From Myrmaecium sp. VS I D KN 1 (Eukaryota > Ascomycota > Dothideomycetes > Valsariales > Valsariaceae), in the NCBI GenBank assembly GCA_019775845.1, contig JADQAV010000028.1:372001-436000 (forward strand): 64,000 nt of DNA. Reading direction: 5' to 3'. Positions 54,279 to 64,000 of this stretch are shown here, one piece after another. The notes beneath the pieces were generated by a model. The model was not told the DNA's origin. It was given only the letters and a program-made list of their open reading frames with translations, and did not search any database. Each line of letters begins with the position of its first letter. Positions within the stretch are counted from its first letter, which is position 1. The translations under genes were made by a program, and so were the position numbers.

Positions 54279-55736
54279 ATGGCCAAAAGAAGAGTCAAGA
54301 AGCGCACGCATGCTGGCGCAAAGGGCCAACCGGCCCCCGGCACCGTCGCCGGCAAAAACATGGATCGCACACCGAAAAGCATGGTGATTCGGATCGGAGC
54401 CGGCGAGGTCGGGCCCAGCGTCAGCCAGCTGGTGAAAGACATGCGGAAAGTGATGGAGCCCAACACCGCCGCCAGACTGAAGGTTCGATCTTCCATCCCC
54501 AAGAAGCCTCTTTCTGATTCCACGTCCAACTAACTCACCGTTCGCCAGGAACGACGCGCCAACCGCCTCCGCGACTACACCACCATGTGCGGGCCCCTGG
54601 GCATCTCCCACCTCCTCCTCTTCTCGCGGTCCAGCTCGGGCAACACGAACTTGCGCCTCGCGCGCACGCCGCGGGGGCCCACGCTCAACTTCCGGGTCGA
54701 AAGCTACGCCCTCGCCAAGGACGTGCTGAAAGCGCAGAAGCACCCGCGCAGCGGGAGCTACGAGTTCCTGACCCCGCCGCTGCTGGTGATGAACAACTTC
54801 CTTACGAGCACGGCGGGCGAAGGGGCACCGGCGACGGCGGGGGAGGGCGCGGTGCCCAAACACCTCGAGAAGCTGGTCACCGACATGTTCCAATCGCTCT
54901 TCCCGCCCATCTCGCCGACGGCCACGCCGCTGACCTCCATCCGCCGCGTCCTCCTGCTGAACCGGGAGCCGCCCCGGCAAGGGGACAACGGCACCTACAC
55001 CGTCACCCTGCGGCACTACGCCATCACGACGAAGGTCACGGGGTTGCCGAAGAGCGTGCGTCGGCTCAAGAAGGCGGAGGAGGCCATGCTCCGCGATGAT
55101 AAGAAGCGCCGCGTCAATCTGGGACGCCTCGAGGATGTGGCGGATTATTTGAATGATCCGGCGGCGGCGGGGTATACGAGTGCGAGCGAGACGGAGGTTG
55201 ATACGGATGCGGAGGTGGAGGTGGTCGCGCCGTCCGCGAAGAAGATCGTGGGCAAGCGCGATAAGCAGCGTGCGGCGGCGGCGAAGGCGGCAGGCGAGCC
55301 GGGTGAGGGCCGGACCACGGCGGCGCCGGTGCAGAAGCGCGCTGTGAAGCTGGTTGAGCTGGGCCCGCGGATGCGGCTGCGGCTGACGAAGGTGGAGGAG
55401 GATTTGGCGGGCGGCAAGGTGTTGTGGCATGAGTTTGTGACGAAGAGCGCGGAGGAGGTGAGTCGGTTGGAGGCCACGTGGGATCAGCGGAAGAGGGAGA
55501 AGGAGGAGAGGAGGAGGGTGCAGAGGGAGAATGTGGAGAGGAAGAAGATGGAGAGGGCGGAGAGGGGGGGGAAGGGTGAGGATGGGGAGGATGAGGGGGA
55601 TGAGGAGGATGGGGAGTTGGAGGATTATGATATGGATGATGATGAGTGGCATAGTGAGGATGATGTTCATGGGGGTGCGGCGGATCAGGGTGGGGATGAG
55701 GATGATGATGAGGAGATGAGTGATGATGAGGAGTAA
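54279..55736 (+). CDS. SSF1: SSF1 / Peter Pan (PPAN) Brix-domain ribosome biogenesis protein, 463 aa, 2 exons
   Basis: This is a nucleolar Brix-domain protein needed for 60S pre-ribosome assembly and 27S pre-rRNA processing. Exons are 54279-54482 and 54549-55736. The 66-base intron has a weaker donor GTTCGA and acceptor GCCAG, and joins AARLK-ERRANRLRDY. The start MAKRRVKKRTHAG is basic. The Brix domain covers about 30-330: PKSMVIRIGAGEVGPSVSQLVKDMRKVMEPNTAARLKER, DYTTMCGPLGISHLLLFSRS, NLRLARTPRGPTLNFRVESYALAKDV, PPLLVMNNFLT, and the late element VKLVELGPRMRLRLTKVEEDLAGGKVLWHEFVTKS. A linker with acidic and Ala-rich sequence splits the domain near 210-280. The tail is very acidic and repetitive (Asp/Glu/Met/Gly), as in homologues. 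Confidence 0.93.
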
Positions 55737-56146
55737 GGGGGTTTGGTTCACGCTCAGGGTGGGGGAAAGAAAAAGTTGCATTTTGGAGAGGCGTTATATT
55801 GTTTTTTTATTTATCAGTTCTACAAATGGCCTACGACCGCACCTTCGAGATGAAGGAAGGGCCCCTTGTGCGTTGCCCGAGTAGGTAGGCAATCTATGAT
55901 GTGGGGTTTTATCTATGGCGTTAACCGGGAAGAAGAATAAAAGAACAGAGGATATGTAGTGGCCATGAAGACGGGGCGATTCCCGCTCGCCGTGCACAAG
56001 TGACACCGCATCGCCTTCCGTCCTCAACTGTTTTCGCGCCCATCAAGTTCGACACCATCCATCTCCCAATCCCCTCCCTCCCTCCGCAAAGAGAAAAAGA
56101 AAAAAAAAAGAAAAGCAAAACCCGCTCAAACCCCCATCACCCCATC
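55737..56146. other. Convergent intergenic region
   Basis: This lies between SSF1 and TRAPPC12 3' ends. It holds only an A-rich run near 56090-56117. Confidence 0.5.
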
Positions 56147-57700
56147 TCACAGCTTAAAATCCGCCGCCACGCGCTCCCAGCCCGTCTCATCCGGGCCGCG
56201 CGCCGCCACCGTTTCCGCCAGCTGCAGCTTGCGGTCGCGCGCCCGCTCGGTGCACAGCTCGTACACGGTCGCGAGGTTGAAGGTCAGGGCGTGGAAGGCG
56301 AAGGCGTGGTGGCCGCCGGGCGGCTGGACGAGGGATTCGAGGAGGGCGCGGGCCTGTGGTGGTCAGTGTCAGTCGTTGTCAACTCTACACAGAAGAGAAG
56401 AAAGAGGATAGGGGCATGCTTACCTCTGCGATGCGTCCGGTGTAGAGCAGGCATACGGCGCGGTTCTGCTGCACCATGGCGTCGTCTGGGTGCTGCTGGC
56501 TTAGGTCGGCCCATGCGGCGGCTGCGCCGTCCAGGTCCCCTTCGGCCATGAGGATGAGGGCTTCTAATGTCTGCTTCTCTTTGCTCTCGTGACTCTCCAA
56601 CACGGCCTCGGCCTCGGTCTCCTCGCCCTCTCCTCCTCCCATCTCAGCCAGACACCGCCGCGCCGCCCGGACATCACCCAGCCGCAGCCAGACCAGCGCC
56701 TCCCAGCCGCGAACCCTTCTTCCCTCTTCCATCCGAGCGACCGGGCCCTCCGCCCGACCCAGCCCTTCCAAGCACCGACCCGCGCCCTCCAGATCGCCCA
56801 TCTCGACCATCAAACCCGCGGTGCGGACGCCAAGCTCGCGCAGGCGGGCCCGCCAGCGGGCGCGGTCGTCGGGGTTGCGGGCCCGGGCGAGCTCGTCCCG
56901 GGCGTCGCGGGCGAGCTCGTAGAAGCCCATGACGCCGCGGCGCCACTCGCCGTAGCCGAGGGCGGTCAGGCGGACGACGAGGACGCGGAGGTCCCAGGGG
57001 ACGAGGTGGGCGCCGGTGAGGGGGTGGCGGTAGAAGGCGGAGGTCAGGTCGCCGAGCGCCTTGGCCTCGGCGGCGGCGAGGGCGTGCAGGCCCAGGAGGC
57101 AGAGGCAGGCGAGTCGGGCGTGGAAGAGGGAGAGTAGACGGCCGGGTGGGGTGGCCGGGGCGGCGGTGGTGAGCTGTCGGGCGGCGGCGACGGCGGCGAG
57201 GCGGAAGTGGCCGGTGGAGAGGAGGGTGGGGAGCGGGCTGGTGAGGGTTAGGGTTTGGTCGCGCGGGCGCAGGAAGGGCGCGGGGATGGCGGTGCTGGGG
57301 ATCGGGTGGTAGACGGTCGGGTCGCGGAGGAAGCTGAGGTCTTTCTGGATGCTGTCCAGGCCGTTGGCGGTGGCGGCGGTGGTTGCGGCGCTGCTGCTTC
57401 TGCTGCCGCCCGTGGGTGAGCCGAGGCGGGAGCGCATCGGCAGCGACTGCGGTTGCGGGGAGGAGACGCGGGGGGAGCCGGTCGCGCTGGAAGGTGCTGA
57501 GGTCGCTCCGAGGGGACTGTCCGGGGGAGATTTGGTTAGCTGGTGAGGGGAGCTGCGGACTTGGGTATATGGATATTGCACGGGTGGCTGAAGCGGAAAA
57601 GGAGAGTCATGATGCAGGTGGAGAGAGAGGCAGGGGGTGAGGTGCATTACTCGTCTATTGTCGGATCATCCAGCGGACCTCTGGTGGAGCGCCGAGGCAT
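56147..57700 (-). CDS. TRAPPC12: TRAPP complex subunit 12 homologue (TPR protein), 461 aa, 3 exons
   Basis: This is the filamentous-fungal relative of TRAPPC12, a TPR-type subunit linked to vesicle tethering and Rab activation. Exons are 57700-57651, 57552-56424 and 56353-56147; the three junction phases agree and yield 462 codons. The first exon encodes MPRRSTRGPLDDPTID and its GTAATG donor splits an Asp codon. A Ser/Pro-rich N-terminus leads to the conserved start of the folded part, LDSIQKDLSFLRDPTVYHPIPST. Helical repeats follow: LLSTGHFRLAAVAAARQL, LLSLFHARLACLCLLG, AEAKALGDLTSAFYRHP, HLVPWDLRVLVVRLTALGYGEWRRGVMGFYELARDARDEL. The last helices are AVCLLYTGRIAEARALLESLV, AFHALTFNLATVYELCTERARDRKLQLAETVA, and it ends GWERVAADFKL, typical of the family. 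GC-rich, Ala/Arg-heavy composition makes the antisense strand falsely open. Confidence 0.85.
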
Positions 57701-58601
57701 GGCTTCATGCCGGTGATGCCCTGTTAGCTAGTACTTGTACGCATTCCCATCGATGGGTTCTTGTATTCACCTCTCCTTCGCTCGTCGGCGGACGTGATGC
57801 GCGCATGGCCTCGGAGCCGGCCGGCGGGTGACCCAGCTGAAGGAGAGTCCATCGCAAGGACTGTCCGGCGAGGGAATGCGTGTTGTATATTCTGTACGGA
57901 ATGACGGAGATGATGCGGTGGGGATGCTGGAGGTGCTGGGACGGGGAGGTGCTGAAGATGCTGGATCTTAGCTGCGGTTAAGTCCGAGACGGATGACCGT
58001 CGCATGTTCTTCCGCCTCAGGTTTCCCTTCCAGGCTTCATCCTCGCAGGGGCCACCCGGACTTTTGCAGGCAGGGAACCTTGGAAGGTCCCGTCATCCGT
58101 CACACTTTCTGTTCTGCTGCGATATCGGCGAGGGGTCCGGCCCTCCCAGACGCGAGCCACCCACACCTGCACGGTCGCCTCCCAGTGTTCCCCCCAACCG
58201 CAAAAGCGGCGAGTGCCTTTCAGCGCCGATGCCGTCAACACATCGCCCCTCATTCGCCGCGACCGCGATTCTCCACACGCCAAGTCGCCGCCGCCTTAAC
58301 ATCGTCCAAGGCTAGCTCCGCGTAGCCCCGGAGCCTGCCACAACCCACACGGCGGGCATCCTCGCCTCCCCTCGGCCCTGCGAGAAAACGGAGAAAATTG
58401 GATGCGCATGCCCATGCTGCACTCATCCGAGGGTGACTCAAGCAGCAACCACTCCTCCTCCTCTCACCACATCCTCCCCGTCTTCTTCCTCTCAATTCCC
58501 CCTTCTCCTCCTTCTTGAATTTACCGTCCACTTTCTCGCCTCTCCCCTCCCTTCTTTGACTACTTGCCTCGTGGCACGCTTTGCCCGCCAGTGCGTCAAT
58601 C
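57701..58601. promoter_or_regulatory. Divergent promoter region of TRAPPC12 and ILV2
   Basis: About 900 bases. A TGACTCA box lies at 58434-58440, 162 bases before the ILV2 ATG, and a CT-rich leader covers 58441-58600. No gene was seen. Confidence 0.6.
58434..58440. promoter_or_regulatory. TGACTCA box (Gcn4/CpcA/CPC1-type) upstream of ILV2
   Basis: This is an exact TGACTCA, the core bound by Gcn4-type bZIP factors in general amino-acid control. ILV genes are established targets of that control in yeast. The position upstream of the leader fits such a role. Confidence 0.65.
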
Positions 58602-60849
58602 ATGTACAAGGCAAGAAGCTCTCGCGCCGCTCTGCGGTGTCTGAACACCTCTCGCACCTTCTCCACCACACCCGCTCGTCACGGCCTGTCGCCCTACCGA
58701 TGGAAGCTCGCTCAGAAGAGCAGTGCCGCCCTCAAGGACAGCCCGAAACGGTCCCAGAGCACCGCCGCCACCGCGTCCACGTCCGCACCCACCGAGAGGC
58801 CTGTCCCCAGCCCGGCCTTCAACCGGGAAGACTCGCGCTACCACAATGTCCAGCCATTGAAACCCTACAAGCAGCCGGAGATGGACCACTCCTTTGTGGG
58901 CATGACCGGTGGTGAAATCTTCCACGAGATGATGTTGAGGCAAGGTGTCAAGCACGTCTGTACGTAGCTCGAGCCGACCACCCCTCCCCTCTCAAAAAGC
59001 GCCAGCGTGCAAATGATCACGGAGAACTAACCAAGCCTTTTTCCTGTAGTTGGCTACCCTGGCGGTGCCATTCTCCCCGTGTTCGATGCCATCTACAACT
59101 CGAAGCACTTCGAGTTCATCCTTCCCAGACACGAGCAAGGCGCCGGCCATATGGCCGAGGGCTACGCTCGGGCCTCCGGAAAGCCTGGTGTCGTCCTCGT
59201 CACGTCTGGACCCGGTGCGACCAACGTGGTGACGCCGTTGCAGGACGCCTTGATGGACGGTACTCCCTTGGTCGTCTTCTGCGGCCAGGTCGTCACCACC
59301 GCCATCGGCTCCGACGCTTTCCAGGAAGCCGACATGGTTGGCATCTCCCGTGCGTGCACCAAGTGGAACGTCATGGTCAAGAACATCGCCGAGTTGCCCA
59401 GGAGAATCAACGAAGCGTTTGAGATCGCTACTTCCGGACGTCCCGGCCCCGTCCTGGTCGATCTTCCCAAGGATGTCACTGGTGGCGTCCTGAAGAGGCC
59501 CATCCCCGTTTCCTCCGCCCTTCCCGTGCACCCCAGCGCTGCGACCCTCGCCGCTCGCGAACTCAGCAGACTCCAGCTCGAGAGCACCATCAAGCGCTCC
59601 GCCGATCTCATCAACATCGCGAAGAAGCCTGTCATCTACGCCGGTCAAGGTATCGTGCAGTCTCCGGGCGGTCCCGAGCTCCTGAGGGAGCTTGCCGACA
59701 AGGCATGCATTCCCGTCACTACTACCCTCCAGGGTCTGGGAGGTTTCGACGAGACGGACGAGAAGTCTCTTCACATGCTTGGCATGCACGGCTCCGCCTA
59801 CGCCAACATGGCCATGCAGGAGGCTGACCTCATCCTTGCGCTGGGTGCCCGATTTGACGACCGTATTACCGGCTCCGTCGCACGGTTCGCTCCGGCCGCG
59901 AAGGCGGCTGCTGCGGAGGGCCGCGGTGGCATCATCCACTTCGAGATCATGCCGAAGAACATCAACAAGGTCGTACAAGCCACCGAGGCCGTGGAAGGCG
60001 ATGTTGCGACCAACCTCGGTCTTCTCATTCCTCAAATCAACCCCGTCAAGGAGCGCCCCGAGTGGTTCGCTCAGATCAACGACTGGAAGAAGCGCTTCCC
60101 CTGGGCCTTTGAGCGGAAGAGCGAGAACGGCTTGATCAAGCCTCAGATCATCATGGAGAAGCTCTCCGAGCTCACGAAGGACATCAAGGATAAGACCATC
60201 ATCGCTACCGGTGTCGGCCAGCATCAGATGTGGGCTGCTCAGCACTTCCGCTGGCGGCATCCCCGCACCATGGTCACCTCTGGTGGTGCCGGTACCATGG
60301 GATTCGGTCTCCCTGCCGCCATCGGTGCCAAGGTCGCCCGCCCCGACTGCCTCGTCGTCGACGTTGACGGCGACGCTTCCTTCTCCATGACCTTGGCCGA
60401 GCTTGCCAGCGCGGCCGAGTTCAACATCGGCGTCAAGGTCATCATCCTCAACAATGAAGAGCAGGGTATGGTCACGCAGTGGCAGAGCTTGTTCTTCAAC
60501 GACCGCTTCGCGCATACCCACCAGCGGAACCCTGATTTCGTTAAGCTTGCCGACGCCATGCGCGTGAAGGGTGACCGCTGCGTCAAGCCCGAGGACCTGG
60601 AGTCTAAGTTGAAGTGGCTGTTGTTCGAGAGCGGTGACGGTCCCGCTCTGTTGGAAGTTGTCACCGACCAGAAGGTTCCCGTCCTGCCTATGGTCCCTGC
60701 CGGTAGCGCTCTCCATGAGTTCTTGGTATATGATGAGGGTAAGTTCGCCTATACAACGCATCTGTCACAATGAAACAGTTTTGCTAATGCATTCAACAGT
60801 CAAGGAAAAGGAGCGAAGAGCCCGCACCCGTGAACGCACTGGCAGGTAA
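58602..60849 (+). CDS. ILV2: Acetolactate synthase catalytic subunit, mitochondrial, 698 aa, 3 exons
   Basis: This thiamine-diphosphate enzyme catalyses the first common step of branched-chain amino acid synthesis, making acetolactate or acetohydroxybutyrate in mitochondria. Exons are 58602-58959, 59050-60738 and 60800-60849, joined at KHV-FGYPGGAILPVFDAIY and YDE-VKEKERRARTRERTGR. The N-terminus MYKARSSRAALRCLNTSRTFSTTPARHG is a clear mitochondrial presequence. Catalytic Glu is in LPRHEQGAGHMAEGYARASG. SGPGATNVVTPLQDALMDGTPLV, GSDAFQEADMVGISRACTKWN and RPGPVLVDLPKDV follow. The FAD domain has GGPELLRELADKACIPVTTTLQGLGGFDE. The ThDP motif is DVDGDASFSMTLAELASAAE with NN in IILNNEEQGMVTQWQ. 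A TGACTCA box lies upstream. The gene is in tandem with TOR. Confidence 0.97.
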
Positions 60850-61916
60850 ATAGAACCTCAGTCGCACCACGGTTTTTTCCTTTTCCTCTTCGTGTGTACA
60901 AAATACCTCATGTCCGTCTCCGGGTTTTTCGGCAAGCCTGAAAGTTTCATTTTCCATCTGGAGGGCGTTCGTTTTTGTTTTCTTCTCTACGTTTGGGAGG
61001 TTGCAAAAAGTCATTTCTTCCCTATTTTGACTTGGGTTCCTTGTTACCGGTGGAGTTGACCCTCCACTGTCTCTGATTTTTTTTTTTTTTTTTCTTTTCA
61101 TTCTGCGATTTCTTTTTGGCATTCGCAATCGAGCGAGTATGGCGGGGGGCTTTTGAGATGATTGATATATGGAGTGGTCCCTTTCGGGGCCTTCCTTACG
61201 GCAAGCTCGCGTTTCTGGGTAGCTAGTTTAGTATAGGTAGTAGGAGAAGAGAGAGAGAAAGAACATGATACCGACTCAGATATTGGGATCATCAGATCCC
61301 CGTGTTTTCAAGGCGTGAAGATGTGGTGAAGGGGAGGAGGTTCTACTGGATGTCTACTGGATGGAAGGATGATGGAGCAAGCTTCAGCATTGTACCGCTC
61401 TGGTGGTAGTTGAATGGCTGCACTGAGGCTATTCTAATCTTTATTTTTTATTCTTTACAGGCAGGCGTCCATGGATTGGACCTCACTATTGGATGGTGAT
61501 GAATATAACGAGAGCTTGGAGGCTGGAAATGCCATCATCGGTTACCTTAGGGTGAGGGGGATCCCGTCAGCCTAGCACGCACGCACTGGAGTGGACCCGC
61601 CCGGGCTGGCATGGACTGGACAGGGTTGTTGTTCCGCTCCGACCAGCTGAAGGCCGACCGCCCGTGGACCCGACCGCCGCTCACCTGAACCCGACCTAGC
61701 AAGCACATGACGGGCGATGCACTTTCGTGTGTAGTTGGCCGTCGACCGTCGTCGCCATTCCCATAGAAAGCCCCCATATGCTTCTCCCACACGCACCCTG
61801 CCACCCCCATCCGACCTCCGAGAAGCTGCTGTCGTGTATGGCAGAGCTTCTCGCGCCCTCCACCACCTGAGCGGGCACCGTTCCACACTCTCACCGACAA
61901 CCCCTCCTTGTCCACC
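60850..61916. other. Intergenic: ILV2 3' side and TOR promoter
   Basis: This contains T-rich 3'UTR-like sequence with a long T run near 61077-61094, then GC-rich DNA before TOR. No gene was seen. Confidence 0.5.
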
Positions 61917-64000
61917 ATGTCCCGCGACGGGATGGACCGCATCTTCCAGGACCTCAAATCCAAGTACGTCGTGCCACCTCTCGCGGTCCGACGGGGCGGC
62001 CACGCTGACGGGTTCTGCAGAAATGATGATGTGCGCATCAAAGCCGCGCAGACGCTGCGGCAGACCTTGGAGGTTGCCCATCGAGGTGCGTTCTGCTGAG
62101 AGGTCCGGGATGCCGTGCTCCGTACGTCTGCTGATCACCTTCGGAACAGAACTCCCTCCCACCCAGTTCATCGCGCAATACAACGAGGCGAACTCGCGGA
62201 TATCAGCCTTGATCGTGCAAGGCAACGACACCAACGAACGCATCGGCGGCATCCACGCGCTCAACCAGCTCATCGACTTCAAGGGCGACGATGCGGGCCA
62301 GAAGACGACCCGGTTCGCGAGCTACCTGCGGGCCGTCTCGCGCGGGAACGACACGACGGCCATGATCTTCGCCGCCCGCGCCCTCGGCCGGCTGGCGAAG
62401 CCGGGCGGCACGCTCACGGCCGAGCTGGTCGAGGCGGAGGTGAAGAGCGCGCTGGAGTGGCTGCAGATGGACCGGCAGGAGAACCGGCGGTTCGCGGCGG
62501 TGCTGAACCTGCGCGAGCTGGCCAAGAACTCGCCCACGCTCATGTACCAGTGGGTGCCGCAGATCTTCGAGGTCATCTGGGTGGCGCTGCGGGATCAGAA
62601 GGTGCTCATCCGCGAGACGGCCGCGGAGGCGCTCAGCGCCTGCTTCGAGATCATCTCCCCCCGCGACTCCGCCATGCGGCAGCAATGGTTTGGCCGAGTG
62701 TACGATGAGGTCCTCCGGGGCTTCTCCCTCAACACCAACGACGCCATTCACGGCTCGCTCCTCACGATGAAGGAGCTGTTGCAGAAAGGAGCGATGTTCA
62801 TGACCGGTCAGAAATACAAGGACGCCTGCGATATCGTGTTGAAATACAAGGATCACCGGGAAGCGCTCATCCGGCGAGAGGTGGTCATCATCATCCCCAT
62901 CTTGGCCGCGTACGCCCCGCAGGAGTTCGCCTCGCAGTATCTGCACCAATGCATGCTGCACTTACAAGGGCTGATCAGGAAAGGAAAGGATCAGAGCGCG
63001 GCGTTCATCGCGGTGGGAAAAATCGCCAGCGCGGTCGGGAGCAACATCGCTCCGTATCTCGACGGTATTCTACTGTACATCAAGGAAGGCCTCGCGGCCA
63101 AGGCACGCAACAAGAACATCAACGAGGCGCCCATCTTCGAGTGTCTCAGCATGATCGCCATCGCGGTCGGCCAGACGCTGAGCAAGAGCATCGAAAGCAT
63201 GCTCGATCCCATCTTTGCGTGCGGGCTCAGCGATTCCCTCACCCAGGCCCTGGTGGACATGGCACATTATATCCCGCCGTGCAAGCCCATCATCCAAGAA
63301 CGTCTTCTGGACCTCCTCAGTCAGGTCCTCTGCGGACGGCCCTTCATGCCGCTGGGCAGCCCATACTATACGGCGTCGTCGCCGCAGATCTGGACCAGGG
63401 ACCACAAGGACCCTCAAACTATTCAACAAAAAGAGGCGGAGATCGCCTTGGCTCTACATACATTAGGGAGTTTTGATTTCGTGGGTCACGTCCTGAACGA
63501 ATTCGTACGGGACGTGGCGATTCGCTACGTGGATGCGGATAATCCAGATATCCGCAAGGCTGCCGCTTTGACGTGCTGCCAGCTGCTGGTCCGGGACCCG
63601 ATCGTGCATCAGACCAGCCACCACGCCATCCAGGTGGTTGGCGATGTCATCGAGAAGCTGTTGACCGTCGGCGTGGCCGACCAGGAAGCCGAGATCCGAC
63701 GGACGGTGCTGCTCTCGTTAGACGTCCGCTTCGACCGTCATCTGGGCAAGGCGGAGAACGTGCGGACGCTCTTCCTCGCGCTCAACGACGAGGTGTTCAG
63801 CATCCGCGAGGCGGCGATGTCCATCATCGGTCGATTGGCTAACGTCAACCCGGCCTATGTCTTCCCTTCCCTGCGCAAGGTGCTCATCCAGCTGCTGACG
63901 GAAGTGCAATACTCCAACAGCGCGCGCAACAAGGAGGAAAGCGCACGGCTCATCAGTCACCTCGTCGGCGCGTCCTCCAAGCTCATCAAGCCGTACGTCG
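61917..64000 (+). CDS. TOR2: TOR protein kinase, N-terminal HEAT region (partial, continues past the right edge)
   Basis: This is the 5' part of the target-of-rapamycin kinase, the core of TORC1/TORC2 nutrient signalling. Exons are 61917-61963, 62021-62085 and 62150 to beyond 64000. They splice as LKSK-NDDVRIKAAQTLRQ and VAHRE-LPPTQFIAQYNE, and about 654 residues are encoded here with no stop. Family-specific stretches include GNDTNERIGGIHALNQLIDF, GDDAGQKTTRFASYLRAVS, ARALGRLAKPGGTLTAELVE, ALEWLQMDRQENRRFAAVLNLRELAKNSPTLMYQWVPQIFE, IWVALRDQKVLIRETAAEALSACFEII and LHTLGSFDFVGHVL. All belong to the N-terminal HEAT repeats. The FAT, FRB and kinase domains lie outside. The start ATG at 61917 (MSRDGMDRIFQDLKSK) aligns with family N-termini. 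Whether this is the only TOR gene cannot be told; most filamentous ascomycetes have one. Confidence 0.94.

Noticed and set aside
54270-55781. A 503-codon minus-strand frame across SSF1
   Set aside because: Leu/Ile/Arg/His repeats arise from the antisense of the acidic SSF1 tail and Brix domain; no domain is recognisable.
58992-60761. A 589-codon open frame on the minus strand across ILV2
   Set aside because: It is antisense to a fully conserved acetolactate synthase and has a Gly/Asp/Leu composition typical of reading a GC-rich gene backwards.

Overview
The window is nuclear DNA of a filamentous ascomycete (Pezizomycotina, probably Eurotiomycetes-like, though the sequence alone does not fix the class). 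The evidence is short 50-110 base introns with GTRNGT donors, CTRAC-type branch sites and YAG acceptors, gene families found only in filamentous fungi (DUF7918, HVA1-TUDOR, GDS1 winged helix, a Cys-rich CxC metallothionein-like protein), and fungal forms of AP-2 alpha, SR140, TRAPPC12 and TOR. I support 24 protein-coding genes (one of them a doubtful small ORF) and one tRNA. Most are multi-exon, and exon borders were set by reading frame phase and family conservation. No retroelement, DNA transposon, CRISPR array or rRNA is recognisable.

Left end (1-5.5 kb): the accessory part. The 5' end of an NRPS or NRPS-like adenylation enzyme runs off the left edge. It is transcribed divergently from an ATP-grasp carboxylate-amine ligase, which suggests the edge of a secondary-metabolite cluster. 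The A4 core motif of the adenylation domain has Ile where Asp normally binds the substrate alpha-amino group. A Cys-rich metallothionein-like gene follows, with a perfect 9-base inverted repeat beside its TATA box.

6.5-33 kb: housekeeping genes with some lineage-specific ones: AP-2 alpha, a repeat-rich orphan gene, a YggS/PROSC PLP-homeostasis protein, an MFS sugar-type transporter with a His-rich N-terminus, a secreted beta-propeller lactonase, the U2 snRNP factor SR140, a DUF7918 nuclear-type protein, tRNA-Ser(AGA), a HAD hydrolase and GDS1.

33-50 kb: genes separated by long gene-poor DNA: OMS1 divergent from a covalent-flavin amine oxidase, TBP with a probable 5'UTR intron, an HVA1-TUDOR protein and a PAQR/hemolysin-III receptor. 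Here lie an AT-rich island with a coding-like patch and an 8-base minisatellite (34.7-36.1 kb), and a diverged seven-copy tandem array upstream of the PAQR gene (49.5-50.3 kb).

50.8-64 kb: a CSN8/PSMD8-like protein, RRP3 and SSF1 sharing one short divergent promoter (both act in ribosome biogenesis), TRAPPC12, ILV2 with a Gcn4/CpcA-type TGACTCA box upstream, and the first 654 codons of the TOR kinase, which runs off the right edge.

I did not find an unmistakable new system. The best candidates for a second look are the NRPS/ATP-grasp pair with its altered A4 motif, the tandem array upstream of the PAQR gene, and the inverted repeat in the metallothionein promoter.
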